Below, in pieces: positions 23,203-31,640 of a stretch of DNA of 49,404 nt (the first letter of the stretch is position 1; each line of letters starts with the position of its first letter). The position numbers were made by a program, and so were the translations under genes. The notes beneath the pieces were generated by a model. The model searched no databases, was not told the origin of the DNA, and saw nothing but the letters and a program-made list of their open reading frames with translations. Origin of the DNA: Rhizobium sp. Q54 (GTDB lineage Bacteria; Pseudomonadota; Alphaproteobacteria; Rhizobiales; Xanthobacteraceae); the NCBI GenBank assembly GCA_945870035.1, contig CAMBQQ010000020.1, positions 1 through 49,404 on the forward strand, written 5' to 3'.

Positions 23203-25122
23203 TTATTCCAGCCCCTCCAGCTCCGTGATCAGCCCCGCAATCACGCTCAAGCCACCGTCCCAGAATTTCGGATCGGTGGCATCGAGGCCGAACGGCTTGA
23301 GCAGTTCGGAGTGATGCTTGGTGCCGCCGGCCGAGAGCATGGCGAGGTAACGCTCGGCGAAGCCTTCGTTGGATTTCTCATAGACCGCATAGAGCGAGTT
23401 CACCAGGCAATCGCCGAAGGCATAGGCGTAGACGTAGAACGGCGAATGGATGAAGTGCGGGATGTAGGTCCAGAAGGTTTCGTAGCCTTCCTTCAGCTCG
23501 ATCGCCGGCCCCAGACTCTCGCTCTGCACCGACATCCACAATTCGCAGAGTTTATCCGAAGTCAGTTCGCCGTTGCGGCGCTCGAGATGCACCTTGCGCT
23601 CGAAACTGTAGAACGCGATCTGGCGCACCACCGTGTTGATCATGTCCTCAACCTTGGCAGCGAGCATGGCCTTGCGCTGCTTCTTGTCGGTGGTCTGCGC
23701 CAAGAGCTTCTTGAACGTCAGCATCTCGCCGAACACCGAGGCGGTTTCGGCGAGCGTCAAGGGCGTCGGCGCCATCAAGGGTCCGTTCGGCGCGGCGAGC
23801 ACCTGATGCACGCCATGACCCAACTCGTGCGCCAGGGTCATGACGTCGCGCGGCTTGCCCTGATAGTTGAGCAGCACATAAGGATGCGCCGATGGCACCG
23901 TCGGATGCGCGAAAGCGCCGGGCTGCTTGCCCGGCCGTACGCCGGCATCGATCCAGTTTTTCGTAAAGAAGCCGTCGGCGACTTCCGCCATTTTCGGCGA
24001 GAACTTGCCGTAGGCGTCGAGCACGGTGGATCGCGCGTCCGACCACGGAATGGCGCGCTGCTCGACCTTGGGCAGCGGCGCGTTGCGGTCCCAGTACGGC
24101 AGGCTCTTCTTGCCGAACCATTTCGCCTTCAAGGCATAATAACGGTGCGACAATTTCGGATAGGCGGCGCGCACCGCCTCGACCAAAGCCTCGACCACTT
24201 CCGGCTCGACGCGATTGGACAGATGCCGCGCGTCGGCGACATCCTTGAAGCCGCGCCAGCGGTCGGAGATTTCCTTGTCCTTGGCCAGCGTGTTGGTGAT
24301 CAGCGTGAACGGCCGCAGGTTTTCCTTGAAGGTCTTGGCCAGCGCATTGGCCGCTTCCTTGCGCTTCTTGCCGTCGGCGTCCTGCATGAAATTGAGCGCC
24401 TGCTCGATGCCGAGCGGCTTGCCGCCGATCTGGAATTTCAGCGCAGCGATGGTGTCGTCATATTGCCGGTTCCAGGCGGAGTAGCCGGTCAGCGACTTCT
24501 CGTGAAACAACTGCTCGATACGGTCTTCGAGCTGATACGGCTTTTCCTTGCGCACATCCTCGATCCACGGCCGGTAATGACCGAGCGGCCCGTTATTCAT
24601 CGCCGCGTCGAGCACCGCATCGTCGATGCGGTTCAATTCGAGATCGAAGAACAGAAGATGCGAATAAGCCTGCGTGATGCGCTCGCTCATATCGCCGTAG
24701 AACTTGGTGATCGCGGCGTCGGTCGAATTGCCGGCATGCAGCAGGCCGGAATACGAACCGATGCGGCCGAGCACGTCGCCGATCGCCTCGTAGCGCTTGA
24801 CCGCATCGAGAAGGCCGGGCGCGCCAGGCGCCGCAGCGAGTTCAGCCAGTTGGCCTTTGAAGTCCTTCTCGAAAGCGACGCAGTCGGCGTCAGCCTTTTC
24901 CAGATCGCGCTTCAATTCCGGGCTGTCGATCCCCGGATAAAGATCGTTCAGGTTCCACAGCGGCAGCGTGCCGAGCTTCACAGCGGGCTTGGAAACCGGC
25001 TTTGCCGGCCGCCTGCCCGGCTTGGTGCCGGCCTTGGCGATGAGTTTGGCCGCAGGCTTTGCCTTCTCGGACATCGCGGTCGGACGGGCACGGCGGGAAG
25101 CGCGCTTGGCAGCTTTTGACAT
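23203..25122 (-). CDS. pepF: M3-family oligoendopeptidase F
   Basis: A 639-residue cytosolic zinc metallopeptidase that degrades peptides. The zinc motif is TLAHELGHGVHQ at about residue 430, with the downstream Glu ligand in LAETASVFGEM. The PepF/M3 N-terminal region is helical. Residues 1-50 are unusual: a Lys/Ala/Pro/Arg-rich head before the normal family start at LPLWNLNDLYPG. The ATG at 25122 is the first of two; MSEKAK at 25074 is an alternative. The gene is followed at once by the toxin-antitoxin operator. Confidence 0.92.
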   Translation of the reverse strand: MSKAAKRASRRARPTAMSEKAKPAAKLIAKAGTKPGRRPAKPVSKPAVKLGTLPLWNLNDLYPGIDSPELKRDLEKADADCVAFEKDFKGQLAELAAAPGAPGLLDAVKRYEAIGDVLGRIGSYSGLLHAGNSTDAAITKFYGDMSERITQAYSHLLFFDLELNRIDDAVLDAAMNNGPLGHYRPWIEDVRKEKPYQLEDRIEQLFHEKSLTGYSAWNRQYDDTIAALKFQIGGKPLGIEQALNFMQDADGKKRKEAANALAKTFKENLRPFTLITNTLAKDKEISDRWRGFKDVADARHLSNRVEPEVVEALVEAVRAAYPKLSHRYYALKAKWFGKKSLPYWDRNAPLPKVEQRAIPWSDARSTVLDAYGKFSPKMAEVADGFFTKNWIDAGVRPGKQPGAFAHPTVPSAHPYVLLNYQGKPRDVMTLAHELGHGVHQVLAAPNGPLMAPTPLTLAETASVFGEMLTFKKLLAQTTDKKQRKAMLAAKVEDMINTVVRQIAFYSFERKVHLERRNGELTSDKLCELWMSVQSESLGPAIELKEGYETFWTYIPHFIHSPFYVYAYAFGDCLVNSLYAVYEKSNEGFAERYLAMLSAGGTKHHSELLKPFGLDATDPKFWDGGLSVIAGLITELEGLE

Positions 25123-25219
25123 TCTACCCTATCGATCGGTTTGAGATTCGCTCGTTGCCACAAGATAGGGACGAACGTGGCCGAGGCAACCGTGCTGCGC
25201 CGTCCAGCCGCGCGCGGCT

Positions 25220-25324
25220 TGATAGCGTTTCGAGCGAAGCGGAAGCCGGTTCGCGTGAAGAAAACGCGTCAAAACAAGAAGCTAGAACCCCGGCTTTGAT
25301 TCTATCAAAGCCGGAAAGGCTCTA
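25220..25324. repeat. Dispersed repeat, family C, with 11-bp hairpin
   Basis: A unit of roughly 105 bases with GGTTCGCGTGAAGAAAACGC and a hairpin CCGGCTTTGAT (25290-25300) with ATCAAAGCCGG (25304-25314), ending GGCTCTAG. Sequence of this type recurs in Bradyrhizobium-like genomes. Its last bases form the stop codon of the minus-strand gene that follows. Confidence 0.65.
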
Positions 25325-25774
25325 GGCCAACGAGGCGAATTGCGGCGCTACCAGCGACAATAATTCGATCGGCTCGGCCAAAGCCGGCTCGATCTTTTCC
25401 TCGAAGGTTTCGCGCAAGGCGAACCAGACCACCGCGAAGCGGGCGACGACGGCCATTTTCTTGCGGCGCAGCGCGCCGCGCATCTGCTCGGCGAGAACGC
25501 CAATGGCGTCGTGTTCGAACAAAATGCGGCCCTGCCCGTCTTCCAGAACATAAAGCCGGCCAAGCCTTGTCAGGCAGACCAGGCATTCGCGCTCCGGCGG
25601 CGGGCCGAGCAGGTAAAGCTGCGGATCGCCGGCCTCGGTCACCGCCGCTTCCCAGCCGCTGACATCGCCGCGCGACAGCGATTCGGTACAGGCATCGGCG
25701 ACGCGCTGCATTTCAAAGCGCTGCCACAGCCGGGCAACCTCGCCATCGCGGCGGGGGAACGGGACCACGCTCAT
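25322..25774 (-). CDS. Hypothetical protein, partner of the XRE regulator
   Basis: A 150-residue protein of no recognised family. It is soluble, starts MSVVPFPRRDGEVARLW, and has a mixed fold with a strand-rich middle (YLLGPPPERECLVCLTRLG, with two Cys, then GRLYVLEDGQGRILFEHD) and a helical end. It overlaps the XRE gene by ATGA (25771-25774), so the two are co-translated and likely work together. Its TAG stop sits in the end of a dispersed repeat, so the last few residues may be set by the repeat insertion. Confidence 0.6.
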   Translation of the reverse strand: MSVVPFPRRDGEVARLWQRFEMQRVADACTESLSRGDVSGWEAAVTEAGDPQLYLLGPPPERECLVCLTRLGRLYVLEDGQGRILFEHDAIGVLAEQMRGALRRKKMAVVARFAVVWFALRETFEEKIEPALAEPIELLSLVAPQFASLA

Positions 25775-26097
25775 GACTTCACCTCGAATAACAGACGGTG
25801 CAGTTCCGGATCGTAAAAGGACAAAAGCCGGCGCGCGAAACTGGAAGGCTCCTCGCCCAAAGCCCGCGACCAGGCCTCCATGCCGTCGGTCGGCACCCGG
25901 CCGTGTCCGTTCTCCACCTGGGCGATGAAAGTGTAATATTTGTAGCCCAGCCGCTCGGCGAGTTGGATCTGCGACATACCAGCGCGCTGGCGCAATTCCT
26001 TGAGCCAGGTTCCCGCTTCCCGGCGACGCAGCTTGGCTTCCTCCGGCCCCTTGGCGGCATGCGGCTGCTCGATCAAGCGCGGTTTTCCTGCATTCAT
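25771..26097 (-). CDS. XRE-family transcriptional regulator
   Basis: A 108-residue protein with one helix-turn-helix: KELRQRAGMSQIQLAERLGY (about 33-52), then a variant third helix YYTFIAQVENGHGRVPTD. The end (FARRLLSFYDPELHRLLF) is helical and may bind the partner protein. The N-terminus is basic. The operon with the following unknown gene resembles antitoxin- or regulator-partner pairs, but no toxin fold is seen in the partner. Start ATG 26097; the upstream gap to the divergent gene at 26209 holds the promoters. Confidence 0.8.
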   Translation of the reverse strand: MNAGKPRLIEQPHAAKGPEEAKLRRREAGTWLKELRQRAGMSQIQLAERLGYKYYTFIAQVENGHGRVPTDGMEAWSRALGEEPSSFARRLLSFYDPELHRLLFEVKS

Positions 26098-26208
26098 TGA
26101 CGTTTCAAACTTACTAAACTATCATCCACGAAATACGCATGGGCCGAATGCAGAATAGCACGTTTCGGCTGTCCGCCAACGCGGCCACACCGCGGATGAG
26201 GAAGAGAG

Positions 26209-26550
26209 ATGGCCACAAGAATTCCGGCCAAGACCCAGGAGACGGGGGCGCCCGCGCAGCCCATCGGCCCGGTGCACCTGTTCGTCTTCGCCGCCGGCGC
26301 GAGCGCCATTTTGGCCGCCTATGCCGCGCGGGAAATTTCCCCTGACGCCCTTTATCCGGCCGTCGCCGCATCCCTGTTCGTCTCGGCGGCAATCCTGGCC
26401 GCATTCGGCTGGCGCCAGCGCAACGTCAAGCCCGCTTACGTCACGTACTGGGACGTCTCCGGCGCGCTGACCTTGATCGGCTGCGCCGCGGCGATGATGA
26501 CCGAGCCGGAAAGCATCATGCAGGTCTTTGAACTGAAGCAGAAAAACTAA
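26209..26550 (+). CDS. Small inner-membrane protein of unknown function
   Basis: A 113-residue protein with about three membrane segments: VHLFVFAAGASAILAAYAA (about 22-40), LYPAVAASLFVSAAILAAF (about 48-66) and YWDVSGALTLIGCAAAMMT (about 79-97). A short Lys-rich tail follows. No family was recognised. GAGGAAGAGAG precedes the ATG at 26209, a strong ribosome site. It is divergent from the XRE operon and about 200 bases upstream of terC. Confidence 0.7.
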   Translation: MATRIPAKTQETGAPAQPIGPVHLFVFAAGASAILAAYAAREISPDALYPAVAASLFVSAAILAAFGWRQRNVKPAYVTYWDVSGALTLIGCAAAMMTEPESIMQVFELKQKN

Positions 26551-26750
26551 ACTAACGTCCACCGCCAGACCGGGCCCCTCTGGCAGCCGCGAGGCTGCGA
26601 TGTCGGCTGGAAATCGAGAGCACGGCCCGCTTTGTCGAGCATACCGTTTGATCATCATCCGGCATTGGCCGCTGCGCACCTTTGGGCGCGCAGCGAACAA
26701 ACTCGTCTGAGCGTGCGTTCTCACAACAGCACGAGCAGAGGTACGCGGTC

Positions 26751-27419
26751 ATGATGGAATTCTTCGCTTCACCGGTCGTCGTTGCATTTCTCCAGGTCGT
26801 CATGATCGACCTGGTGCTCGCCGGCGACAATGCCATCGTCATCGGACTGGCCGCGGCCGGCCTGCCGAAGGACCAGCGCACCAAAGCGATTCTTGCCGGC
26901 ATCGCCGCGGCGACGGTCTTGCGCATCCTCTTTGCCGGCATAACGACCCAGTTGCTCCAGATCGTCGGTCTGCTGTTCGCCGGCGGCATCCTGTTGTTGT
27001 GGGTGTGCTGGAAGATGTGGCGCGAACTGCGCACGTCGCACAAGGAAGAGCAGGACGCGCAAGAGGCGTTGGAAAACGCCGACCTCAACGCCGACGGCAC
27101 CATCGCCGGCGGCGCGCCGCGCAAGACGTTCCGCCAGGCAGCGGTGCAGATCCTCATCGCCGACGTCACGATGTCGCTCGACAATGTGCTCGCCGTTGCC
27201 GGCGCCGCCCGCGACCATCCTTATGTCCTGATCTTTGGCCTCGTCCTGTCGATCGCGCTGATGGGCATCGCCGCGAACTTCATCGCCAACCTGCTGCAAA
27301 AGCATCGCTGGATCGCCTATGTCGGCCTGCTGGTCATCCTCTATGTCGCTGCCGAAATGGTCTGGCGCGGCGTCGTGGAATTGCAGCCGGTGGTCGGCCC
27401 GGCCCTCTCTGCGCTCTAG
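26751..27419 (+). CDS. TerC-family integral membrane protein
   Basis: A 222-residue membrane protein of the TerC/YjbE family (LysE-like fold), linked to metal-ion export, often manganese, or to tellurium tolerance. The two acidic membrane motifs are MIDLVLAGDNAIVIGLAAAG and IADVTMSLDNVLAVAGAA. A charged cytoplasmic loop (TSHKEEQDAQEALENADLN) separates the halves, and about seven segments are seen. The ATG at 26751 has AGAGGT upstream; the frame runs back to 26682 without a better start. A GC-rich hairpin follows. Confidence 0.85.
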   Translation: MMEFFASPVVVAFLQVVMIDLVLAGDNAIVIGLAAAGLPKDQRTKAILAGIAAATVLRILFAGITTQLLQIVGLLFAGGILLLWVCWKMWRELRTSHKEEQDAQEALENADLNADGTIAGGAPRKTFRQAAVQILIADVTMSLDNVLAVAGAARDHPYVLIFGLVLSIALMGIAANFIANLLQKHRWIAYVGLLVILYVAAEMVWRGVVELQPVVGPALSAL

Positions 27420-27428
27420 GCCCCCTTC

Positions 27429-27459
27429 CCGGCCGTCGGCTCGAAAAGCCGGCGGCCGG
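27429..27459 (+). terminator. GC-rich hairpin after the TerC gene
   Basis: CCGGCCGTCGGCT (27429-27441) pairs with AGCCGGCGGCCGG (27447-27459) around a CGAAA loop, 10 bases past the stop. There is no clear T run, so termination strength is uncertain. Confidence 0.6.
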
Positions 27460-27574
27460 AACAGCCTGCTTTGCGGCACGGTCTTAACAGCCTCTTAAGC
27501 CGGATCACGGACACTGCACCAAATCGGCACAGGTTGAGCCGCGCGTCGCGCGGGCGTCGGTGGTGGAGTGATTG

Positions 27575-29128
27575 ATGTCCGAAGTCGTGTTGATCGTCGA
27601 TGACGATCCGGTACAGCGTCGCCTGGTCGAGGCCATGGTGCAGCGTTTCGGCTATCAGGCCGTCATCGCCGAAGGCGGCGACCAAGCCCTTGCCCTCCTC
27701 ATCGGTGAAACCGCCCGCCGCATCGACTGCGTCGTGCTCGACCTGGTGATGCCCGACCTCGACGGCCTCGGCGTCATGGCGCGCATGCGCCAAGCCGGCC
27801 TCGACACCCCCGTCATCGTCCAGACCGCGCATGGCGGCATCGACAATGTCGTCTCTGTGATGCGCGCCGGCGCCACCGACTTCGTGGTCAAGCCCGCTTC
27901 GCCGGAACGTCTCGAAGTCTCCTTGCGCAATGCGCTCGCCACCAAAGCGCTGGCCGGCGAGTTGCAGCGCGTCAAGCGCAGCCGCGACGGCACGTTGTCG
28001 CTTGCCGACGTCATCACCCGGTCGCCGGCGATGAAGCCGGTGCTGGGCGCCGCGGAAAAGTCCGCTGCCTCGACCATTCCCGTCCTGCTCGACGGCGAGA
28101 GCGGCGTCGGCAAGGAATTGATGGCGCGCGCCATTCACGGCTCCGGCGAGCGCCGCGCCAGGCCGTTCGTCGCCGTGAATTGCGGCGCCATGCCGGAGAA
28201 TCTCGTCGAGTCGATCCTTTTCGGCCACGAGAAAGGTTCATTTACCGGCGCCACCGACAAGCACACCGGCAAGTTCATCGAGGCAGATGGCGGCACATTG
28301 TTTCTCGACGAGGTCGGCGAACTGCCGCAGGCCGCGCAGGTGAAACTGCTGCGCGCGCTGCAGGAAGGCGAAGTCGAACCGGTCGGCGCGCGCAAGACCG
28401 TCAAGGTCGACGTGCGCATCATCTCGGCGACCAATCGCGACCTGATCGCCGATGTGAAGGCCGGACGCTTCCGCGAAGACCTGTTCTATCGCCTGCATGT
28501 CTTTCCTATTTCCATCCCGCCATTGCGCAAGCGTCCGGAGGACGTGCCCGAACTGGCACGGCACTTCCTCACCCGCATCGCCGCCGAACAGGGCAAGCGC
28601 CTGCGCGCGCTCGACGGCGCGACCATGGCGCAGCTTGCCGCCTTCCGCTGGCCGGGCAATGTGCGGCAACTCGAGAACGCAATCTTCCGCGCTGTCGTGC
28701 TTGCCGATGGCGACACGATCGGTGTGAATGAGTTTCCGCTGCTGGCGGCGCAGCCTGCCGCCGAGATCGAACCGCAGCAGTTGATCGAAGCATCGCCCGA
28801 TATGCAGCCGGCGATGCCCGCTGAACTGCCGCTGAGCATCAGCGACCGCATGGCGCGGCTAAAGCCTGGCGCCACCCTGATCGCGCCGTCTTTGGCGTTA
28901 ACCGACTCTCACAATGACGTGAGACCGCTCGAGGATATCGAGCGCGAAGCGATCCGCTTCGCCATTAAACATTATCGCGGCCAGATGTCGGAGGTCGCGC
29001 GGCGGCTGAAGATCGGTCGTTCGACGCTTTATCGCAAGCTGGAAGGCTTGGGATTAAGCGAACAAGGTCAGGATTTGCAGCGAGAAGCCGCGAACATCGC
29101 GGTTAACGAGACGGCCGGCGCAGAATAA
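27575..29128 (+). CDS. Sigma-54-dependent response regulator (NtrC type)
   Basis: A 517-residue activator. The receiver domain (about 1-120) has the acidic pocket VDDDP, phospho-accepting Asp 56 (VVLDLVMPD) and Lys 106. The AAA+ domain follows, with Walker A GESGVGKE (174-181), the sigma-54 loop GSFTGA (221-226; most proteins have GAFTGA) and Walker B TLFLDE. A FIS-type helix-turn-helix (SEVARRLKIGRSTLYRKL) is near 475-505. No kinase is adjacent. The downstream neighbour is an L,D-transpeptidase, so a role in envelope control is possible. The ATG at 27575 follows GGTGGAG. Confidence 0.93.
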   Translation: MSEVVLIVDDDPVQRRLVEAMVQRFGYQAVIAEGGDQALALLIGETARRIDCVVLDLVMPDLDGLGVMARMRQAGLDTPVIVQTAHGGIDNVVSVMRAGATDFVVKPASPERLEVSLRNALATKALAGELQRVKRSRDGTLSLADVITRSPAMKPVLGAAEKSAASTIPVLLDGESGVGKELMARAIHGSGERRARPFVAVNCGAMPENLVESILFGHEKGSFTGATDKHTGKFIEADGGTLFLDEVGELPQAAQVKLLRALQEGEVEPVGARKTVKVDVRIISATNRDLIADVKAGRFREDLFYRLHVFPISIPPLRKRPEDVPELARHFLTRIAAEQGKRLRALDGATMAQLAAFRWPGNVRQLENAIFRAVVLADGDTIGVNEFPLLAAQPAAEIEPQQLIEASPDMQPAMPAELPLSISDRMARLKPGATLIAPSLALTDSHNDVRPLEDIEREAIRFAIKHYRGQMSEVARRLKIGRSTLYRKLEGLGLSEQGQDLQREAANIAVNETAGAE

Positions 29129-29147
29129 TCGTTAAACTTTTAACGAT
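29128..29147 (+). terminator. Hairpin starting in the response-regulator stop codon
   Basis: ATCGTTAAA and TTTAACGAT form 9-bp arms around a 2-base centre, beginning at the last base of the TAA. The region after it is not T-rich, so it may be an mRNA end hairpin rather than a full terminator. Confidence 0.35.
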
Positions 29148-29334
29148 CGTCCGCCGCGTTCACTTTGATAAAAGGTAAACGTCTTCACGACCGTGAAAAA
29201 CTTTGAATCGCCTGAGCATTTCGCCGCATAATGGCGATGCAGTTTTGTTTCTGGTGCGTCGGGGGTCGCGCTGGTTAAAGCACTGCATGACATTTGAAGC
29301 ATTCGGTTCGCGAATGCGTGTGGAGTTAAGTGAC

Positions 29335-31359
29335 ATGCGTAACCTTCGGCTCGACCAACTTCTTGCCGGCACCATGCTGGCGTTGATTGTCGCCACGCCT
29401 TCGATCTCGGTCGCGGCGCCCGAAAGCATTCGCCAGATCGCGCCGCCGCCGCCGACGCTCAACGGCCAGCCGATGCGCCGCCGCGAAGCCCCGCCGGTGC
29501 CGCCGGCGCCGATCCAGCAGCGCATCATCAATGTGCCGGAGCGCGTGGCGCTGCCGGAAGCCCGGCCGGAGCCGATGCGCGAGCCGGTCGCACAAACGCC
29601 TATTGTTGCTGAACCGGCTCACGCCGCCAATGCCAAGACCAATGACGTCAACGATTTCGATCGCGCGTCGCTCGACAAGCAGCTCGCCGCGAACGATCCG
29701 CAGATTGCCGACCGCCTGCGCGACCAGGTCAAGCAGGCCCGCATCGATAACGCCGCGGAGCGCAAGGCGATCGAGGGCGCCTATGCCGCGCGCCAGTTTT
29801 CGCCGCTGTGGATTCGCGACGGCCGCCTGACCGGCGCCGCCAAGGCCGTCATCGTCCGCATGAAGAGCGCCGCGACCGACGGGCTCGATCCGCAGGACTA
29901 CGCGGTACCGGAATTTGCTTCCGCCAGCAGCGCCGATGCGCTGGCCGCCAATGACCTCAAGCTGACGCAGTCCGTGCTGACCTATGCGCGGCACCTGTCA
30001 CTCGGACGCATCGCGCCGACGCGGGTGTCGGCGGAAGTCGATTACGGCGTTCGCAGCTACGATCCGGCCGACGTCTTGAAACGCACCAGTGACGCCCGCG
30101 ACGCCAACAGCGCCTTCAACAGTTTCGAGCCGCCGCATGACGGCTACAAGGCGCTCAAGGCCATGCTCGCCGAAATGCGCGGCGGCCCGCGCGCCGAAGT
30201 CTCCGACCGCATCGGCAATGGCCCGGCCATCAAGTTGGGCGACAAGGATACGCGCGTGCCGCAAGTGCGCGAGCGCCTCAATGTCGCTTTCAAGCCTGGC
30301 CCTGAAACCGCGCAGGTGCGCGACAAACGCACCGGCAAGATCAAGCTGGTCAAGCTTCCCAAGGATGACAACGCCGAGCTGGTCTATGACAAGACCTTGT
30401 TCAACGCGATCAAGAACGTGCAAGCGCGTGCCGACATCAAGCCGACCGGCGTGATCGACAACCCGACGCTCGCCGCCATCAACGGCCCGACCCATTCGCA
30501 AAAGATCGACACCGTCATCGCCAATATGGAGCGCTGGCGCTGGCTGCCGCGCGACCTCGGCAAAGCCTACGTCATGGTCAACATTCCGGACTACACGCTC
30601 AAGGTGATGCGCGACGACCGTCAGGTCTGGCGCACCAAGATCGTCGCCGGCAAGCCGCAGACGCCGACGCCACTGCTCACCGCCGCGATGGACAATGTCA
30701 TCGTCAATCCGTCGTGGTACGTGCCGCAGTCGATTATCCAGAACGAATATCTGCCGCTCTACGCCAACGACCCGCTTATTTTCGATCGCCTGGGCCTGGA
30801 AGTGAAACGCGGTCCCGACGGCCACATCAACGTCGTGCAGCCGCCGGGCGCGGCCAATGCGCTTGGCCGCATCAAGTTCAACTTCCCGAACAAGTTCCAG
30901 GTCTATCTGCACGATACGCCGGAGAAGCGGTTGTTCGCCGCCGAGCGGCGCGCCTACAGCCACGGCTGCATGCGCGTCGAAAACCCGACCAAGTTCGGCG
31001 AAGTGATGCTGAGCATGGCGCTGGCCGGCCCCGCCCCGGATTCGCGACAGATCGAACGTCTCGTCGGCCAGGAAGAGAAAATCTTCAAGCTCGACAGGCG
31101 GCCGATGGTGCACCTGACCTACCAGACCGCTTTTGTCGACGACGCCGGCAAGCTCGTCATGCGCGACGACATTTACGGCTTCGATGCCCGCATCAAATCG
31201 ATCATGCACTCGGACGAACGCCGCGTCGCCGACATTGCGCCGCCGCAGGACCCGAAGCGTGACTTGCAGACGCTGAAGAGCAATCAGGAAATCCTCAGCC
31301 GCGTCGAGCGCCGCGAAGCCTCGAACCCGTTCCAGTTTTTCGAACGGCTGTTCCGGTAA
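29335..31359 (+). CDS. YkuD-type L,D-transpeptidase (YcbB-like)
   Basis: A 674-residue exported enzyme that forms 3-3 peptidoglycan cross-links or attaches proteins. A signal peptide (LLAGTMLALIVATPSISVAA) is followed by a Pro-rich segment (about 35-90), a scaffold domain (about 110-290), a split peptidoglycan-binding domain near 300-385, and the YkuD domain at about 410-560. The catalytic Cys is in YSHGCMRVEN (Cys 545, His 543), with a further His in YLHDTPE (526). The ATG at 29335 has GGAG nine bases upstream. It is larger than E. coli YcbB (about 615) because of the Pro-rich insert and a long C-terminal tail. Confidence 0.92.
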   Translation: MRNLRLDQLLAGTMLALIVATPSISVAAPESIRQIAPPPPTLNGQPMRRREAPPVPPAPIQQRIINVPERVALPEARPEPMREPVAQTPIVAEPAHAANAKTNDVNDFDRASLDKQLAANDPQIADRLRDQVKQARIDNAAERKAIEGAYAARQFSPLWIRDGRLTGAAKAVIVRMKSAATDGLDPQDYAVPEFASASSADALAANDLKLTQSVLTYARHLSLGRIAPTRVSAEVDYGVRSYDPADVLKRTSDARDANSAFNSFEPPHDGYKALKAMLAEMRGGPRAEVSDRIGNGPAIKLGDKDTRVPQVRERLNVAFKPGPETAQVRDKRTGKIKLVKLPKDDNAELVYDKTLFNAIKNVQARADIKPTGVIDNPTLAAINGPTHSQKIDTVIANMERWRWLPRDLGKAYVMVNIPDYTLKVMRDDRQVWRTKIVAGKPQTPTPLLTAAMDNVIVNPSWYVPQSIIQNEYLPLYANDPLIFDRLGLEVKRGPDGHINVVQPPGAANALGRIKFNFPNKFQVYLHDTPEKRLFAAERRAYSHGCMRVENPTKFGEVMLSMALAGPAPDSRQIERLVGQEEKIFKLDRRPMVHLTYQTAFVDDAGKLVMRDDIYGFDARIKSIMHSDERRVADIAPPQDPKRDLQTLKSNQEILSRVERREASNPFQFFERLFR

Positions 31360-31380
31360 ACCTCGCTTCAAATGCGAACT

Positions 31381-31402
31381 GGCCGGGCTTCAAAGCCCGG
31401 CC
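31381..31402 (+). terminator. Hairpin after the L,D-transpeptidase gene
   Basis: GGCCGGGCTT (31381-31390) and AAGCCCGGCC (31393-31402) are perfect arms with a very short loop, 21 bases after the stop, followed by ATTGTCGTTTA. Confidence 0.6.
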
Positions 31403-31640
31403 ATTGTCGTTTAAAGCCCCAAGTTCCATCGGGCTGCCGCGGCGCGGGCATTTTTCTGCCCATTTCCTGAAATATCCAGAGCGTCTTCCGGGGGAAAAGC
31501 CGACCCGCTAAAGGGTCGGTTAACCAAAGCCCGACAACACTATGCCGTCGTCGCGACGGCCTGGACAGGCTTGAACGATGGCTGTGGGGCAGCGGTATCG
31601 ACGGAAGTGGCCTGTGTCAGTGCGTGCGTTGCGTGGGGAA

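Noticed and set aside
23311..25119. Long plus-strand open frame opposite pepF
   Set aside because: Antisense shadow with no motif; the minus strand encodes the complete M3 peptidase.
26551..26750. yybP-ykoY manganese riboswitch before terC
   Set aside because: Small hairpins such as GCAGCC/GGCTGC are present, but the conserved GGGGAGTAGC and paired downstream motif are missing.
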